Assembly: GCA_012798485.1 (NCBI GenBank)
Contig: JAAZND010000113.1
Coordinates: forward strand, 1 to 11,863
Direction: 5' to 3'
Source: Candidatus Beckwithbacteria bacterium
Lineage (GTDB): Bacteria > Patescibacteriota > Microgenomatia > UBA1400 > UBA1449
Length of the DNA: 11,863 nucleotides
Positions 5,728 to 11,863 of this stretch are shown here, piece by piece. The translations under genes and the position numbers were made by a program. Below the pieces are notes generated by a model. The model did not search any database. It was not told the origin of the DNA and was given only the letters and a program-made list of their open reading frames with translations. How positions within the stretch are numbered: position 1 is the first letter of the stretch; each line of letters begins with the position of its first letter.

Positions 5728-8217
5728 ATGAGGGGCAGGACAGCAATTAAACACGCGCCAAAACAAACAAACAACCCGATTTTCTGGGTTGTTTTTTTAT
5801 TACAAAACATTGGCAGATTTACCTACAAAATCATTTTATCCCTACTTAAAGGTTGCTATCTTATTTATCAAAATGGCAAAAAATTGGAAGTTAAATTTGA
5901 TCATCATTTTTTGCCTGCCTTGAGTAAACACTTACTGAAAAAACCTTATTTCTTTTATCTAAATTTAGTTGAGCAAATTTGCTACTTCCAAACTAATTTT
6001 ACTCATAAAATTCAACAAGCATTTTACCTATTTTTACTGCAATTGTTTAAATTTCTATATTGCCAGTATTTTGATTGGCAAATTTTTTACAGTAAAATCA
6101 ATAAGATTCTTAATTTTAAAATTAATCTTGACTTTAAACCTAGGAAACAAACCATTCAGATTTCCAAAAAGAACAGCTATTTCCCTCTTATTCTTGGTTT
6201 TTCTTCTTTTTTACTTTTTACTTTAATCACTGCCACATTTTTTTATTTAAAAATTTTAAAAGATTTGCCTGACCCTAACCAGCTACTTACCAGAAAACAA
6301 ATCCTCACTACCAAAATTTATGCCCGCGATGGTTCCCTGCTTTATGAAATCTACAGAAATCAAAACCGTAGTTTGATCAAACTGGAAGATTTACCTCAAG
6401 ATTTAATCGATGCAACTGTCGCTGTGGAAGATGAAAACTTTTGGAATCATCCTGGTTTTTCCCTCAAAGGGATTGTTAGAGCTTTGGGTAATAATGTTAA
6501 CAATGAAGAAAGCATCCAAGGTGGTTCAACTATTACACAGCAGTTAGTTAAAAATGCTTTACTTTCTCCAGAAAGAACTTATATTAGAAAAATCAAGGAA
6601 TTGATTTTAGCTATCGAAGTAGAACTTATTTTTGATAAAAAACAGATTTTACAAATGTATTTCAACGAAATTCCTTATGGAGGAGTGGCTTATGGTGCTC
6701 AAGCCGCTTCACAAACTTATTTTGGTAAAAATGTTCAAGAGTTAACCCTGGCACAAGCTGCTCTACTGGCTGGTCTTACCAGTGCTCCCACTAAATATTC
6801 TCCTCTTGGTGCTAATCCTAAATTAGCCATTTATCGAAAAAATTATGTTCTAGATAAAATGCTTAAGGATAAATATATTTCTCAAGAAGAATATGATAAG
6901 GCTAAAAAAGAAATTATTGTAGTCAAACCTAATGTAGAAGAAATTAAAGCTCCTCATTTTGTGATGTTCGTCAAAGATTTGCTGGTAGAAAAATACGGCA
7001 CTCGTTTAGTTGAAGAAGGAGGCTTAGATGTTTATACTTCGTTGGATCCGCAAATCCAACAAGTCGCTCAAAAAGCTGTAGAGGATGAAATTGATAAATT
7101 AATTGAGATGAATGTCAGCAACGGAGCAGTTTTAGTCACTAATCCTGCCACTGGAGAAATTTTGGCTATGGTTGGCAGCCGTAATTATTTTGATATTCAA
7201 GGTCAAGGTAATGTCAACGTCACCACCCAACTTAGACAACCTGGCTCCTCAATAAAACCTATTACCTATGCTTTGGCTCTCAAATCTGGTTTAACTCCTA
7301 ACAGTATGATTGATGATAGTCCAATTAGTTTTCCTGATGGAGCTTACAAAACCTACACTCCAGTTAATTATGATGGAAAATTTCATGGCAATATCAATCT
7401 TAAAACTGCTCTGGCTTCCAGTTTTAATATTCCAGCGGTTAAATTACTGGATAAGCTTGGAGTAAATAATATGATTAATCTGGCTGAAAATATGGGTATT
7501 ACCAGCTGGAAAGATCGTAGCCGTTTTGGTCTTTCTTTGACTCTTGGTGGCGGAGAAGTCAAAATGATAGATATGGCTGTAGTTTATGGTGTTTTTGCTA
7601 ATCAAGGGATGAGAGTTGATTTAAATCCGATTTTAAAAGTTAAAGATGCCAATGGCAAAATTTTGCAGGAATTTAAATGCAATGCTTCACTGAACCTGCT
7701 TCCGGAAGTAGAGGCCAAAAGCCAAAGCAAAAATAACTACTGTCAAGCTAAACCAGTTTTAAATCCCATCATTGCTTATCAAATTTCCGATATGCTATCT
7801 GATAATAATGCCCGCACTCCTGCTTTTGGAGCTTACTCTCTTCTCAATATTCCAGAGCAACAAGTGGCAGTGAAAACCGGAACAACTAATGATAAAAGAG
7901 ATAATTGGGCCATTGGCTATACAGAAAAATATGTGGTTCTCGCTTGGGTTGGTAATAATGACAATTCTCCTATGAGTGCAGTGGCCTCAGGAATCACTGG
8001 CGCTACTCCTATCTGGTATAACACCATGAAAACTATTTTAGAAAAAAATGGAGAAAAAGCTCAATTTAGCATTCCAGAGGGAATGATAGCTGTCCAAGTT
8101 TGTGAAACTAATGGACTTTTACCATGCAGTTCTTGTCCAAAAGTTGTGACTCAATATTTTGTGCCTGGCACAGAACCAAAGTATCACTGTTTGGATAATG
8201 AAATAAAACAGAATTAA
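5728..8217 (+). CDS. Class A penicillin-binding protein (PBP1A-like, GT51 + transpeptidase), copy 2 with N-terminal extension
   Basis: A bifunctional peptidoglycan glycosyltransferase/transpeptidase of 829 residues. The single membrane segment lies at about 151-174. GT51 (about 195-365) has Glu234 in AVEDENFW and GGSTITQQ at 265-272. The transpeptidase domain (about 455-740) has SSIK with Ser507, SFN at 565-567 and KTGT at 716-719. The C-terminus carries CETNGLLPCSSC and a final Cys, a short cysteine tail of a type I associate with Patescibacterial PBPs. Compared with copy 1 there are about 110 extra residues before the membrane segment, rich in Phe, Leu, Tyr and Lys with several weakly hydrophobic stretches. 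No Met occurs between residue 1 and the GT51 domain, so a shorter protein would need a TTG-type start, for example at codon 53. A strong terminator-like hairpin lies within codons 14-24. Catalytic domains are secure; the N-terminus is not. Confidence 0.92.
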   Translation: MRGRTAIKHAPKQTNNPIFWVVFLLQNIGRFTYKIILSLLKGCYLIYQNGKKLEVKFDHHFLPALSKHLLKKPYFFYLNLVEQICYFQTNFTHKIQQAFYLFLLQLFKFLYCQYFDWQIFYSKINKILNFKINLDFKPRKQTIQISKKNSYFPLILGFSSFLLFTLITATFFYLKILKDLPDPNQLLTRKQILTTKIYARDGSLLYEIYRNQNRSLIKLEDLPQDLIDATVAVEDENFWNHPGFSLKGIVRALGNNVNNEESIQGGSTITQQLVKNALLSPERTYIRKIKELILAIEVELIFDKKQILQMYFNEIPYGGVAYGAQAASQTYFGKNVQELTLAQAALLAGLTSAPTKYSPLGANPKLAIYRKNYVLDKMLKDKYISQEEYDKAKKEIIVVKPNVEEIKAPHFVMFVKDLLVEKYGTRLVEEGGLDVYTSLDPQIQQVAQKAVEDEIDKLIEMNVSNGAVLVTNPATGEILAMVGSRNYFDIQGQGNVNVTTQLRQPGSSIKPITYALALKSGLTPNSMIDDSPISFPDGAYKTYTPVNYDGKFHGNINLKTALASSFNIPAVKLLDKLGVNNMINLAENMGITSWKDRSRFGLSLTLGGGEVKMIDMAVVYGVFANQGMRVDLNPILKVKDANGKILQEFKCNASLNLLPEVEAKSQSKNNYCQAKPVLNPIIAYQISDMLSDNNARTPAFGAYSLLNIPEQQVAVKTGTTNDKRDNWAIGYTEKYVVLAWVGNNDNSPMSAVASGITGATPIWYNTMKTILEKNGEKAQFSIPEGMIAVQVCETNGLLPCSSCPKVVTQYFVPGTEPKYHCLDNEIKQN
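5769..5798 (+). terminator. Terminator-like hairpin inside the 5' end of the second PBP gene
   Basis: AACAACCC (5770-5777) pairs perfectly with GGGTTGTT (5786-5793). The pair A5769-T5794 and a G-T wobble at the loop extend the stem, and a run of T continues to 5798. This is a textbook intrinsic terminator shape on the plus strand, but it falls about 42-70 bases into the reading frame. It may be an attenuator producing a transcript of about 70 bases from the promoter at 5716, or it may indicate a start further downstream. Confidence 0.6.
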
Positions 8218-8229
8218 AATTAAAACTTA

Positions 8230-8721
8230 CTATTTTTTACTTAAATTATCAATCCTTTGTTGATATTTATTTTTAAACCAAGAATCAAGATAAGGTAAAT
8301 ATTTGATTTGTATTTTCTTTGGTAGTTTAAAGAAGTTTCCTTGATAAATTTTACGACAATTTTTACTACCACAATGGCAGATAAAAGTACCATCGTTATC
8401 CCCATTAATAGTATAATCATAAGTGATCTCTTCTCCTTTATTAATTTTTTTATAGCATAAACCTTCCTTAAGCCTGATACAGTTTTAACATAGACATTTG
8501 GATCACAGGAATGATTAATATATTTTTCAGGAGCTTGCATTAAAACTATTTTATTATCTAAATAGTCCAAATCAAATTCATGCTGTTTTGGAGTAAGCTT
8601 TGATTCATCATTTACAATATGAGAGTCATCTATGGTAAGAATAAATTCATTTTTTTAAAATTTTCAGAGCAAAAACACCTTTCCCTTGCATTGATGAATC
8701 TTTCACAACTACATTATTCAT
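8230..8721 (-). pseudogene. SET-domain protein (putative lysine methyltransferase), interrupted by two frameshifts
   Basis: Three reading-frame pieces join into one SET-domain protein of about 163 residues. The first (ATG 8721-8719) gives VVVKDSSMQGKGVFALK, the usual SET entry. The second gives YINHSCDPN, matching the NHxCxPN cofactor and active-site motif (about residues 67-75). The third gives KGEEITYDY (about 95-103), then a post-SET CHCGSKNC zinc-binding cluster (115-122), ending at a TAG (8232-8230). The piece boundaries fall at two runs of seven A on the minus strand (8656-8650 and 8451-8445). The first requires skipping one A and the second requires adding one, so the changes compensate overall. 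Every catalytic motif is present. It could be a decayed gene, a phase-variable gene, a recoded gene or a sequencing artefact. It follows gpm by 20 bases on the same strand. Confidence 0.82.
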
Positions 8722-8741
8722 ATTTAAAAAAGTCAAAATTA

Positions 8742-9494
8742 TTATTTTTTGCCTTGATTTTTGATTTCATTAATAGCTGCTTCCAGTTCTTCGTCAGAAG
8801 CTAAAAAACGATGAGAAGCTGCTTCTAAATTTTCATCTAATTCATAGATTAAAGGAATTCCAGTTGGAATATTAAATTCAGTAATTGACTCATTACTAAT
8901 AGATTTATCAATAATTTTAACTAAAGCTCTTAAGCTATTACCAGAAGCAGAAATCAAAATTTTTTTACCTTCTTTAATTTTTGGGGCAATTTCTTCTATC
9001 CAATATGACAAAACTCTATCAATAGTTAATTTTAGACTTTCTCCTTTTGGTAATTCATTAACAGATAAATTTTGATAACGGACATCATTACCAGGATAAT
9101 TAAGATCTGTTATTTCAACTTGAGGAGGAACAATATCAAAACTCCTTCTCCATAAATAAACTTGATTCTCTCCATATTTTGCTGCCATTTCACTTTTATT
9201 AAGTCCCTGTAAAGCGCCATAATGTCTTTCATTTAAACGCCAAGTTTTAATAATTGGTAGCCACATTAAATCCATTTGTTCCAAGGCAAGCCAAGTAGTT
9301 TTTATTGCTCTTTTAAGCATATTTGTATAAACTAGATCAAATTTTAATCCTGATTCTAACATTTTTTCTCCAGCTTTTACTGCTTCCTCTTCTCCTTTTT
9401 TGGTTAAAGGCACATCTGTCCATCCAGTAAAACGATTTTCTAAATTCCATTGACTTTGTCCATGACGCAATAAAACAAAAATATATTTATCCAT
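8742..9494 (-). CDS. gpmA: 2,3-bisphosphoglycerate-dependent phosphoglycerate mutase
   Basis: Glycolytic enzyme interconverting 3- and 2-phosphoglycerate in the cytoplasm through a phosphohistidine. From the ATG at 9494-9492 the protein has 250 residues, the usual dPGAM length, and starts MDKYIFVLLRHGQSQWN. The phosphorylated His is His11, the general acid/base Glu89 lies in NERHYGALQG, and RFTGWTDVPLT follows the active-site loop. The second active-site histidine, expected at position 184 in the AHGNSLR motif, is Ser184 here (SASGNSLR). This is a real two-base codon difference (TCT), not a frame problem. A TTG six codons upstream was rejected because the ATG gives the family-standard start. 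The gene follows GAPDH by 64 bases on the same strand, with a long inverted repeat between them, and precedes the broken SET gene. Confidence 0.92.
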   Translation of the reverse strand: MDKYIFVLLRHGQSQWNLENRFTGWTDVPLTKKGEEEAVKAGEKMLESGLKFDLVYTNMLKRAIKTTWLALEQMDLMWLPIIKTWRLNERHYGALQGLNKSEMAAKYGENQVYLWRRSFDIVPPQVEITDLNYPGNDVRYQNLSVNELPKGESLKLTIDRVLSYWIEEIAPKIKEGKKILISASGNSLRALVKIIDKSISNESITEFNIPTGIPLIYELDENLEAASHRFLASDEELEAAINEIKNQGKK

Positions 9495-9502
9495 ATAAAA
9501 CA

Positions 9503-9548
9503 CAAAATCCAAATTTAAAATAATATTTTATTTAGTATTTGGATTTTG
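9503..9548 (-). repeat. Long inverted repeat between the GAPDH and gpm genes
   Basis: CAAAATCCAAAT (9503-9514) and ATTTGGATTTTG (9537-9548) are exact 12-base complements separated by 22 bases, themselves partly palindromic (AAAAT-AAT-ATTTT). The hairpin fills most of the 64-base gap between the two glycolytic genes. It lacks a following U-tract on the minus strand, so mRNA processing or stability is more likely than termination. Confidence 0.7.
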
Positions 9549-9558
9549 CTATTAATTT

Positions 9559-10557
9559 TTAAAGTAAAACCTGTTCAACCAATCTATTAGTATAACCCCA
9601 TTCATTATCATACCAAGCAAAAACTTTAAGTAAATTACCATCTATTACTTTAGTCAAAGCTAAATCTACCAAAGCTGAAGCTTCACAGCCAACCACATCT
9701 GAGGAAACAATTGGTTTTTTGGTCACCCAAAGATAATGTTTCAGCTCTTCACTATAAGCGGCACTTTCCAGCGCTTGATTTACTTCTTCTACAGTCACGG
9801 CTCTATTGGTAATAAAAGTAAAATCAGTCATAGAAGCAGTTGGGACTGGAACTCTGATAGCTATTCCATCAAATTTATTGACTAATTCTGGGATTACTTC
9901 CGTAGTTGCAATCGCTGCTCCAGTAGAAGTAGGAGTGATATTAATTGCCCCAGCTCTTGCTCTTCTTAAATCTCTATGAGAACCATCATGAAGTTGTTGG
10001 TCAGAAGTATAAGCATGAATGGTGGTCATGGCAGCTTTTTCAATCCCAAAATTTTCTAAAATAACTTTGACTACAGGAGAAGTACAATTGGTTGTGCAAG
10101 AAGCATTAGAAATAAGACTTTGACCTTGAGCTTCAGCTGTATTAATACCTAGCACTACAGTTTTAATTCCTTCACCTTTCCCTGGAGAAGCTAAAACCAC
10201 TCTTTTCACTGTATTACCCAAATGTTTGGACATTTCTTCGGCTTTTTCAAAAGCTCCGGTCGATTCAATCACAGTTTCCACACCATATTGAGACCAAGGA
10301 ATTTCTTCTGGATTACGAGTGGTGCTTACAAAAATTCTCTTACCATTGATAACCATAAAATTACCATCAACCTCTACACTTCCAGCAAATCGGCGATGCA
10401 AAGAATCAAATTCAAATAAATGAGCCCAGCCTTTCACATCCATACTTGGAGAAGCATTAATAATTGGCACTTCAATCTGATCACCATACTTTTGCATAAT
10501 GACTCTCAAAGCTAAACGGCCAATACGTCCAAAACCATTAATTCCTACTTTAATCAT
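9559..10557 (-). CDS. gap: Type I glyceraldehyde-3-phosphate dehydrogenase, probably able to use NADP
   Basis: Oxidises glyceraldehyde 3-phosphate to 1,3-bisphosphoglycerate, or the reverse, in the cytoplasm. From the ATG at 10557-10555 the protein has 332 residues, normal for the family, and begins MIKVGINGFGRIGR (Rossmann dinucleotide site). The catalytic Cys154 lies in NASCTTNC and His181 in TTIHAYT. The C-terminal WYDNEWGYTNR signature is present. Two cofactor positions differ from NAD-specific enzymes. The Asp that normally ends the second beta strand (NDL) is Ala (NAS, residues 34-36), and the LPHKDLRRAR segment reads GSHRDLRRAR, with Ser replacing Pro188. Both changes are typical of NADP-using GAPDHs such as chloroplast GapA/B and Bacillus GapB. 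A longer reading from an ATG at 10602 is rejected because it runs into a palindromic repeat. Transcribed ahead of gpm. Confidence 0.96.
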   Translation of the reverse strand: MIKVGINGFGRIGRLALRVIMQKYGDQIEVPIINASPSMDVKGWAHLFEFDSLHRRFAGSVEVDGNFMVINGKRIFVSTTRNPEEIPWSQYGVETVIESTGAFEKAEEMSKHLGNTVKRVVLASPGKGEGIKTVVLGINTAEAQGQSLISNASCTTNCTSPVVKVILENFGIEKAAMTTIHAYTSDQQLHDGSHRDLRRARAGAINITPTSTGAAIATTEVIPELVNKFDGIAIRVPVPTASMTDFTFITNRAVTVEEVNQALESAAYSEELKHYLWVTKKPIVSSDVVGCEASALVDLALTKVIDGNLLKVFAWYDNEWGYTNRLVEQVLL

Positions 10558-10595
10558 TTTTAAAATGTCATTTCGAGAAAAATGAAATTTATTCT

Positions 10596-10685
10596 TTGTC
10601 ATTCTCGCGTATGCGGGAATCTATATAAATAACTCAATATTCTTATAGATTCCGGATAAGACAAAAGTCTTTACCGGAATGACAA
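10596..10685. repeat. REP/MITE-like palindromic element
   Basis: Outer inverted repeats TTGTCATTC (10596-10604) and GAATGACAA (10677-10685) enclose a nested pair GGAATCTATA (10616-10625) and TATAGATTCC (10644-10653). Each half also folds on its own. The left half makes ATTCTCGC-GTAT-GCGGGAAT (10601-10620). The right half makes ATTCCGG/CCGGAAT plus AAGAC/GTCTT around an AAAA loop (10649-10680). The GTCATTC...GCGGGAAT core resembles widespread REP-type sequences. It lies in the control region between the GAPDH gene and the divergent 153-aa gene. A further TGTCATTTCGAG at 10566-10577 may be a degenerate related unit. Confidence 0.78.
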
Positions 10686-10764
10686 TGTTATTCTTTTTTT
10701 ACTCGAGATAACAGGGCAGAAATTTTATAAAAATATTTTCCTAACTACTAACATCATAGCAAAC

Positions 10765-10793
10765 TTGACAAAGAAAAAGAAGAAGAAGAAAAT
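10765..10793 (+). promoter_or_regulatory. Candidate promoter of the 153-aa hypothetical gene (leaderless)
   Basis: A perfect -35 TTGACA (10765-10770), a 17-bp purine-rich spacer with GAA repeats, and -10 GAAAAT (10788-10793) lie on the plus strand. The -10 ends seven bases before the ATG at 10801, placing the transcript start at the start codon. The same hexamer pair and spacing precede the cmk-like gene. Confidence 0.5.
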
Positions 10794-10800
10794 ATAGTAT

Positions 10801-11262
10801 ATGGCAGCAAATAATGAAACTCAATATAGAAGCGAAAATCTCTATGAATTAGAAAATTTTTACATAGAAGGAATAGAAGATATTCTGGAAACAGGAAACG
10901 ACCCAAATTGTTTGGAAGCTGTTATAAACTTTCACAAATTATTTATCTTACAGCAAAGAAGATCTAAACTTATCGAACAAATCAAAACTAATCATGATGA
11001 TGATGATTTGTTAGCTCAAAGTGATTTGAGAATTTGTGAACATGAAATTGCTATATTAAAGACAGAAATTTTTAAAGCATTTAATATTACAAGTCCTGAA
11101 CTATATAAAGATGTTTATGGAAAAATTGCGAAATTAATATATGAATTAGAAGAAAAAATGGATACAAACAGAGACTGGAGAGCTATAAAAGCAAGAATTG
11201 CCTCTCAAACAATGGCAATATTAAATGTAAGTGGTTTAGAAAGTTCAATATCTCCTATTTAA
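10801..11262 (+). CDS. Hypothetical acidic helical protein (153 aa)
   Basis: Not recognised. An ATG start at 10801 gives 153 residues without signal peptide or membrane segment, so the protein is probably cytoplasmic. It is acidic in its first half (NLYELENFYIEGIEDIL) and almost wholly predicted alpha-helical. An internal HDDDD cluster (about 65-69) and heptad-like Leu/Ile spacing suggest a helical bundle or short coiled coil. No catalytic motif or cysteine cluster is visible. It is the only plus-strand gene in the right-hand block, divergent from GAPDH across the REP-like element. Its stop codon overlaps the convergent rpiB stop by eight bases, so neither has room for its own terminator. The promoter match just upstream supports it as a real gene. 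It could be a lineage-specific protein or part of an insertion. Confidence 0.65.
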   Translation: MAANNETQYRSENLYELENFYIEGIEDILETGNDPNCLEAVINFHKLFILQQRRSKLIEQIKTNHDDDDLLAQSDLRICEHEIAILKTEIFKAFNITSPELYKDVYGKIAKLIYELEEKMDTNRDWRAIKARIASQTMAILNVSGLESSISPI

Positions 11263-11701
11263 AAAAATACAATTTTTCTATTTTCTCAATTCTCCTCTGA
11301 TATTTTTCTTCCCCAGAAAATTTAGTCTTTAAAAAAGTTTTTACTAGCTGAAAACATTTAAATTTGTTAGTGTAATCAGCAGCCACACACAAAACATTGA
11401 CATTATCATCTTTGACAAAACTTGCCACTTGTCTGTGGTTAAACCCAAGGCAAGCTCTAATACCTTTAATTTTGTTGGCGGCAATACAAACTCCAGCACC
11501 AGAACCGCAAAAAAGTACACCTTTATTATCAGCTTGTTCTAACACTTTTTGGCTTAGACTATGAGCAAAATCAGGGTAATTATCATTTGAGTTAAATTCA
11601 TAAGCTCCCAAATCTTTAAACTTAATTTTTTTGGCGATCAACCAGGCTTTCAATTGATTTTTGAGTTTATATCCGCGATGATCGGTGGCTAAATAGAGCA
11701 T
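11255..11701 (-). CDS. rpiB: Ribose-5-phosphate isomerase B (RpiB/LacAB family sugar-phosphate isomerase)
   Basis: Interconverts ribose 5-phosphate and ribulose 5-phosphate in the pentose phosphate pathway. The 148 residues match the family length. Visible motifs are ATDHRGYKLK at 5-14, NYPDFA at 41-46 and GVLFCGSGAGVCIAANK at 61-77, with the catalytic base Cys65. The phosphate-binding region usually reads H-N-D-x-N-V-L, but here it is D-D-N-V-N-V-L at 98-104, so the His expected near position 98 is Asp. Other RpiB/LacAB members also vary there, so this may affect substrate preference rather than activity. The start is ATG (11701-11699) with no Shine-Dalgarno. The upstream region is reduced to about 32 bases by an IS200/IS605 end. 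The stop overlaps the end of the convergent 153-aa gene. Confidence 0.92.
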   Translation of the reverse strand: MLYLATDHRGYKLKNQLKAWLIAKKIKFKDLGAYEFNSNDNYPDFAHSLSQKVLEQADNKGVLFCGSGAGVCIAANKIKGIRACLGFNHRQVASFVKDDNVNVLCVAADYTNKFKCFQLVKTFLKTKFSGEEKYQRRIEKIEKLYFFK

Positions 11702-11733
11702 ATCTAAAATAAAAAAACTTAAATATGACCGCT

Positions 11734-11754
11734 CCGCGGACTAAAAGTCCGCGG
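11734..11754 (-). mobile_element. End hairpin of an IS200/IS605-type element
   Basis: CCGCGGACT (11734-11742) and AGTCCGCGG (11746-11754) form a perfect 9-bp stem with an AAA loop, far more GC-rich than the surroundings. It lies ten bases after the transposase stop codon, where IS200/IS605 elements carry the subterminal hairpin bound by TnpA. The element boundary should lie somewhat to the left, within about 11702-11733, but the cleavage site cannot be fixed from one end. Confidence 0.75.
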
Positions 11755-11764
11755 TGTCTAAGTC

Positions 11765-11863
11765 TTAATCTTTATTCTGATTTTTAACGTATTTAATGAC
11801 TTCTCTTAATTCTCTCTGTCCTACTGTCCCTACAAAGTATCCCTCTGACCAAAAGCCATCTGA
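11765..11863 (-). CDS. tnpA: IS200/IS605 family transposase TnpA, C-terminal fragment
   Basis: Only the last 32 residues and the stop codon (TAA, 11767-11765) are inside the window; the gene enters from the right edge. The fragment reads FWSEGYFVGTVGQ, followed by a helix with VIKYVKNQ. This is the end of the HUH/Y1 transposase fold: a W-x-x-GYFVGTVG strand and then the helix bearing the catalytic Tyr (in KYVKNQ), which attacks single-stranded DNA at the element ends. No stop or frameshift is seen in the visible part, so the element may be intact. A REP-associated relative (RAYT) is less likely given the GYFVGTVG form. Confidence 0.85.
   Translation of the reverse strand, partial: SDGFWSEGYFVGTVGQRELREVIKYVKNQNKD

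Noticed and set aside
8241..8570. Stand-alone minus-strand protein of 109 residues with apparent hydrophobic C-terminal half
   Set aside because: Its hydrophobic half is an out-of-frame reading; the correct frame continues the SET and post-SET motifs.
8619..8804. Plus-strand ORF of 61 codons
   Set aside because: It lies antisense to the SET gene and the end of gpm, and has no recognisable features.
10558..10602. Fifteen-residue extension of GAPDH from ATG at 10602
   Set aside because: It derives from the palindromic repeat region, and GAPDHs start right before the KVGINGFGRIGR motif.
1..11863. Alternative genetic code (UGA recoded, as in some Patescibacteria)
   Set aside because: TGA serves as a proper stop for the first PBP, and no conserved Gly or Trp position is encoded by TGA in any recognised gene.

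Overview
The window is AT-rich, densely packed chromosomal DNA from a bacterium using the standard bacterial code: TGA is a stop (it ends the first PBP gene) and tryptophans are TGG. An archaeal-type cytidylate kinase with a lysine-less P-loop, a DUF5667-like membrane protein, cysteine-tailed class A PBPs and a near absence of Shine-Dalgarno sequences together suggest a Patescibacteria (CPR) genome, perhaps Microgenomates. That placement is inference from gene style; the window holds no rRNA or ribosomal protein to confirm it.

Left block (1-2756, all on the minus strand). Reading leftward: a HEPN-domain protein resembling the RNase domain of RnlA; a cytidylate kinase-like gene whose promoter lies upstream of an intrinsic-terminator-like hairpin that abuts the start codon; a membrane-anchored DUF5667-like protein; nrdR; and the first 22 codons of what looks like a B12-dependent ribonucleotide reductase (nrdJ). 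A tandem pair of NrdR-box-like sites with a 16-bp linker sits upstream of nrdR, so nrdR and probably nrdJ appear autoregulated.

Middle block (2857-8217, plus strand). Two paralogous class A penicillin-binding proteins (GT51 plus transpeptidase) lie in tandem, separated by a small minus-strand ORF, a bidirectional terminator and a (TAG)6 microsatellite. The second carries about 110 extra N-terminal residues, and a strong terminator-like hairpin lies inside its first 25 codons.

Right block (8230-11863, mostly minus strand). GAPDH (with residues typical of NADP-using enzymes) and a cofactor-dependent phosphoglycerate mutase (catalytic His184 replaced by Ser) form a glycolytic pair. A SET-domain methyltransferase gene follows, broken by two opposite frameshifts, each at a run of seven A. 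Upstream of GAPDH is a REP/MITE-like palindromic element, then an unrecognised 153-aa gene on the plus strand. That gene overlaps convergently with rpiB. The window ends in the 3' end of an IS200/IS605 transposase with its end hairpin, inserted just before rpiB.

A recurring feature is that -10-like hexamers end about 6-7 bases before several start codons (both PBPs, the 153-aa gene, possibly the DUF5667 gene), which suggests leaderless mRNAs. No CRISPR array, tRNA, rRNA or recognisable riboswitch was seen.
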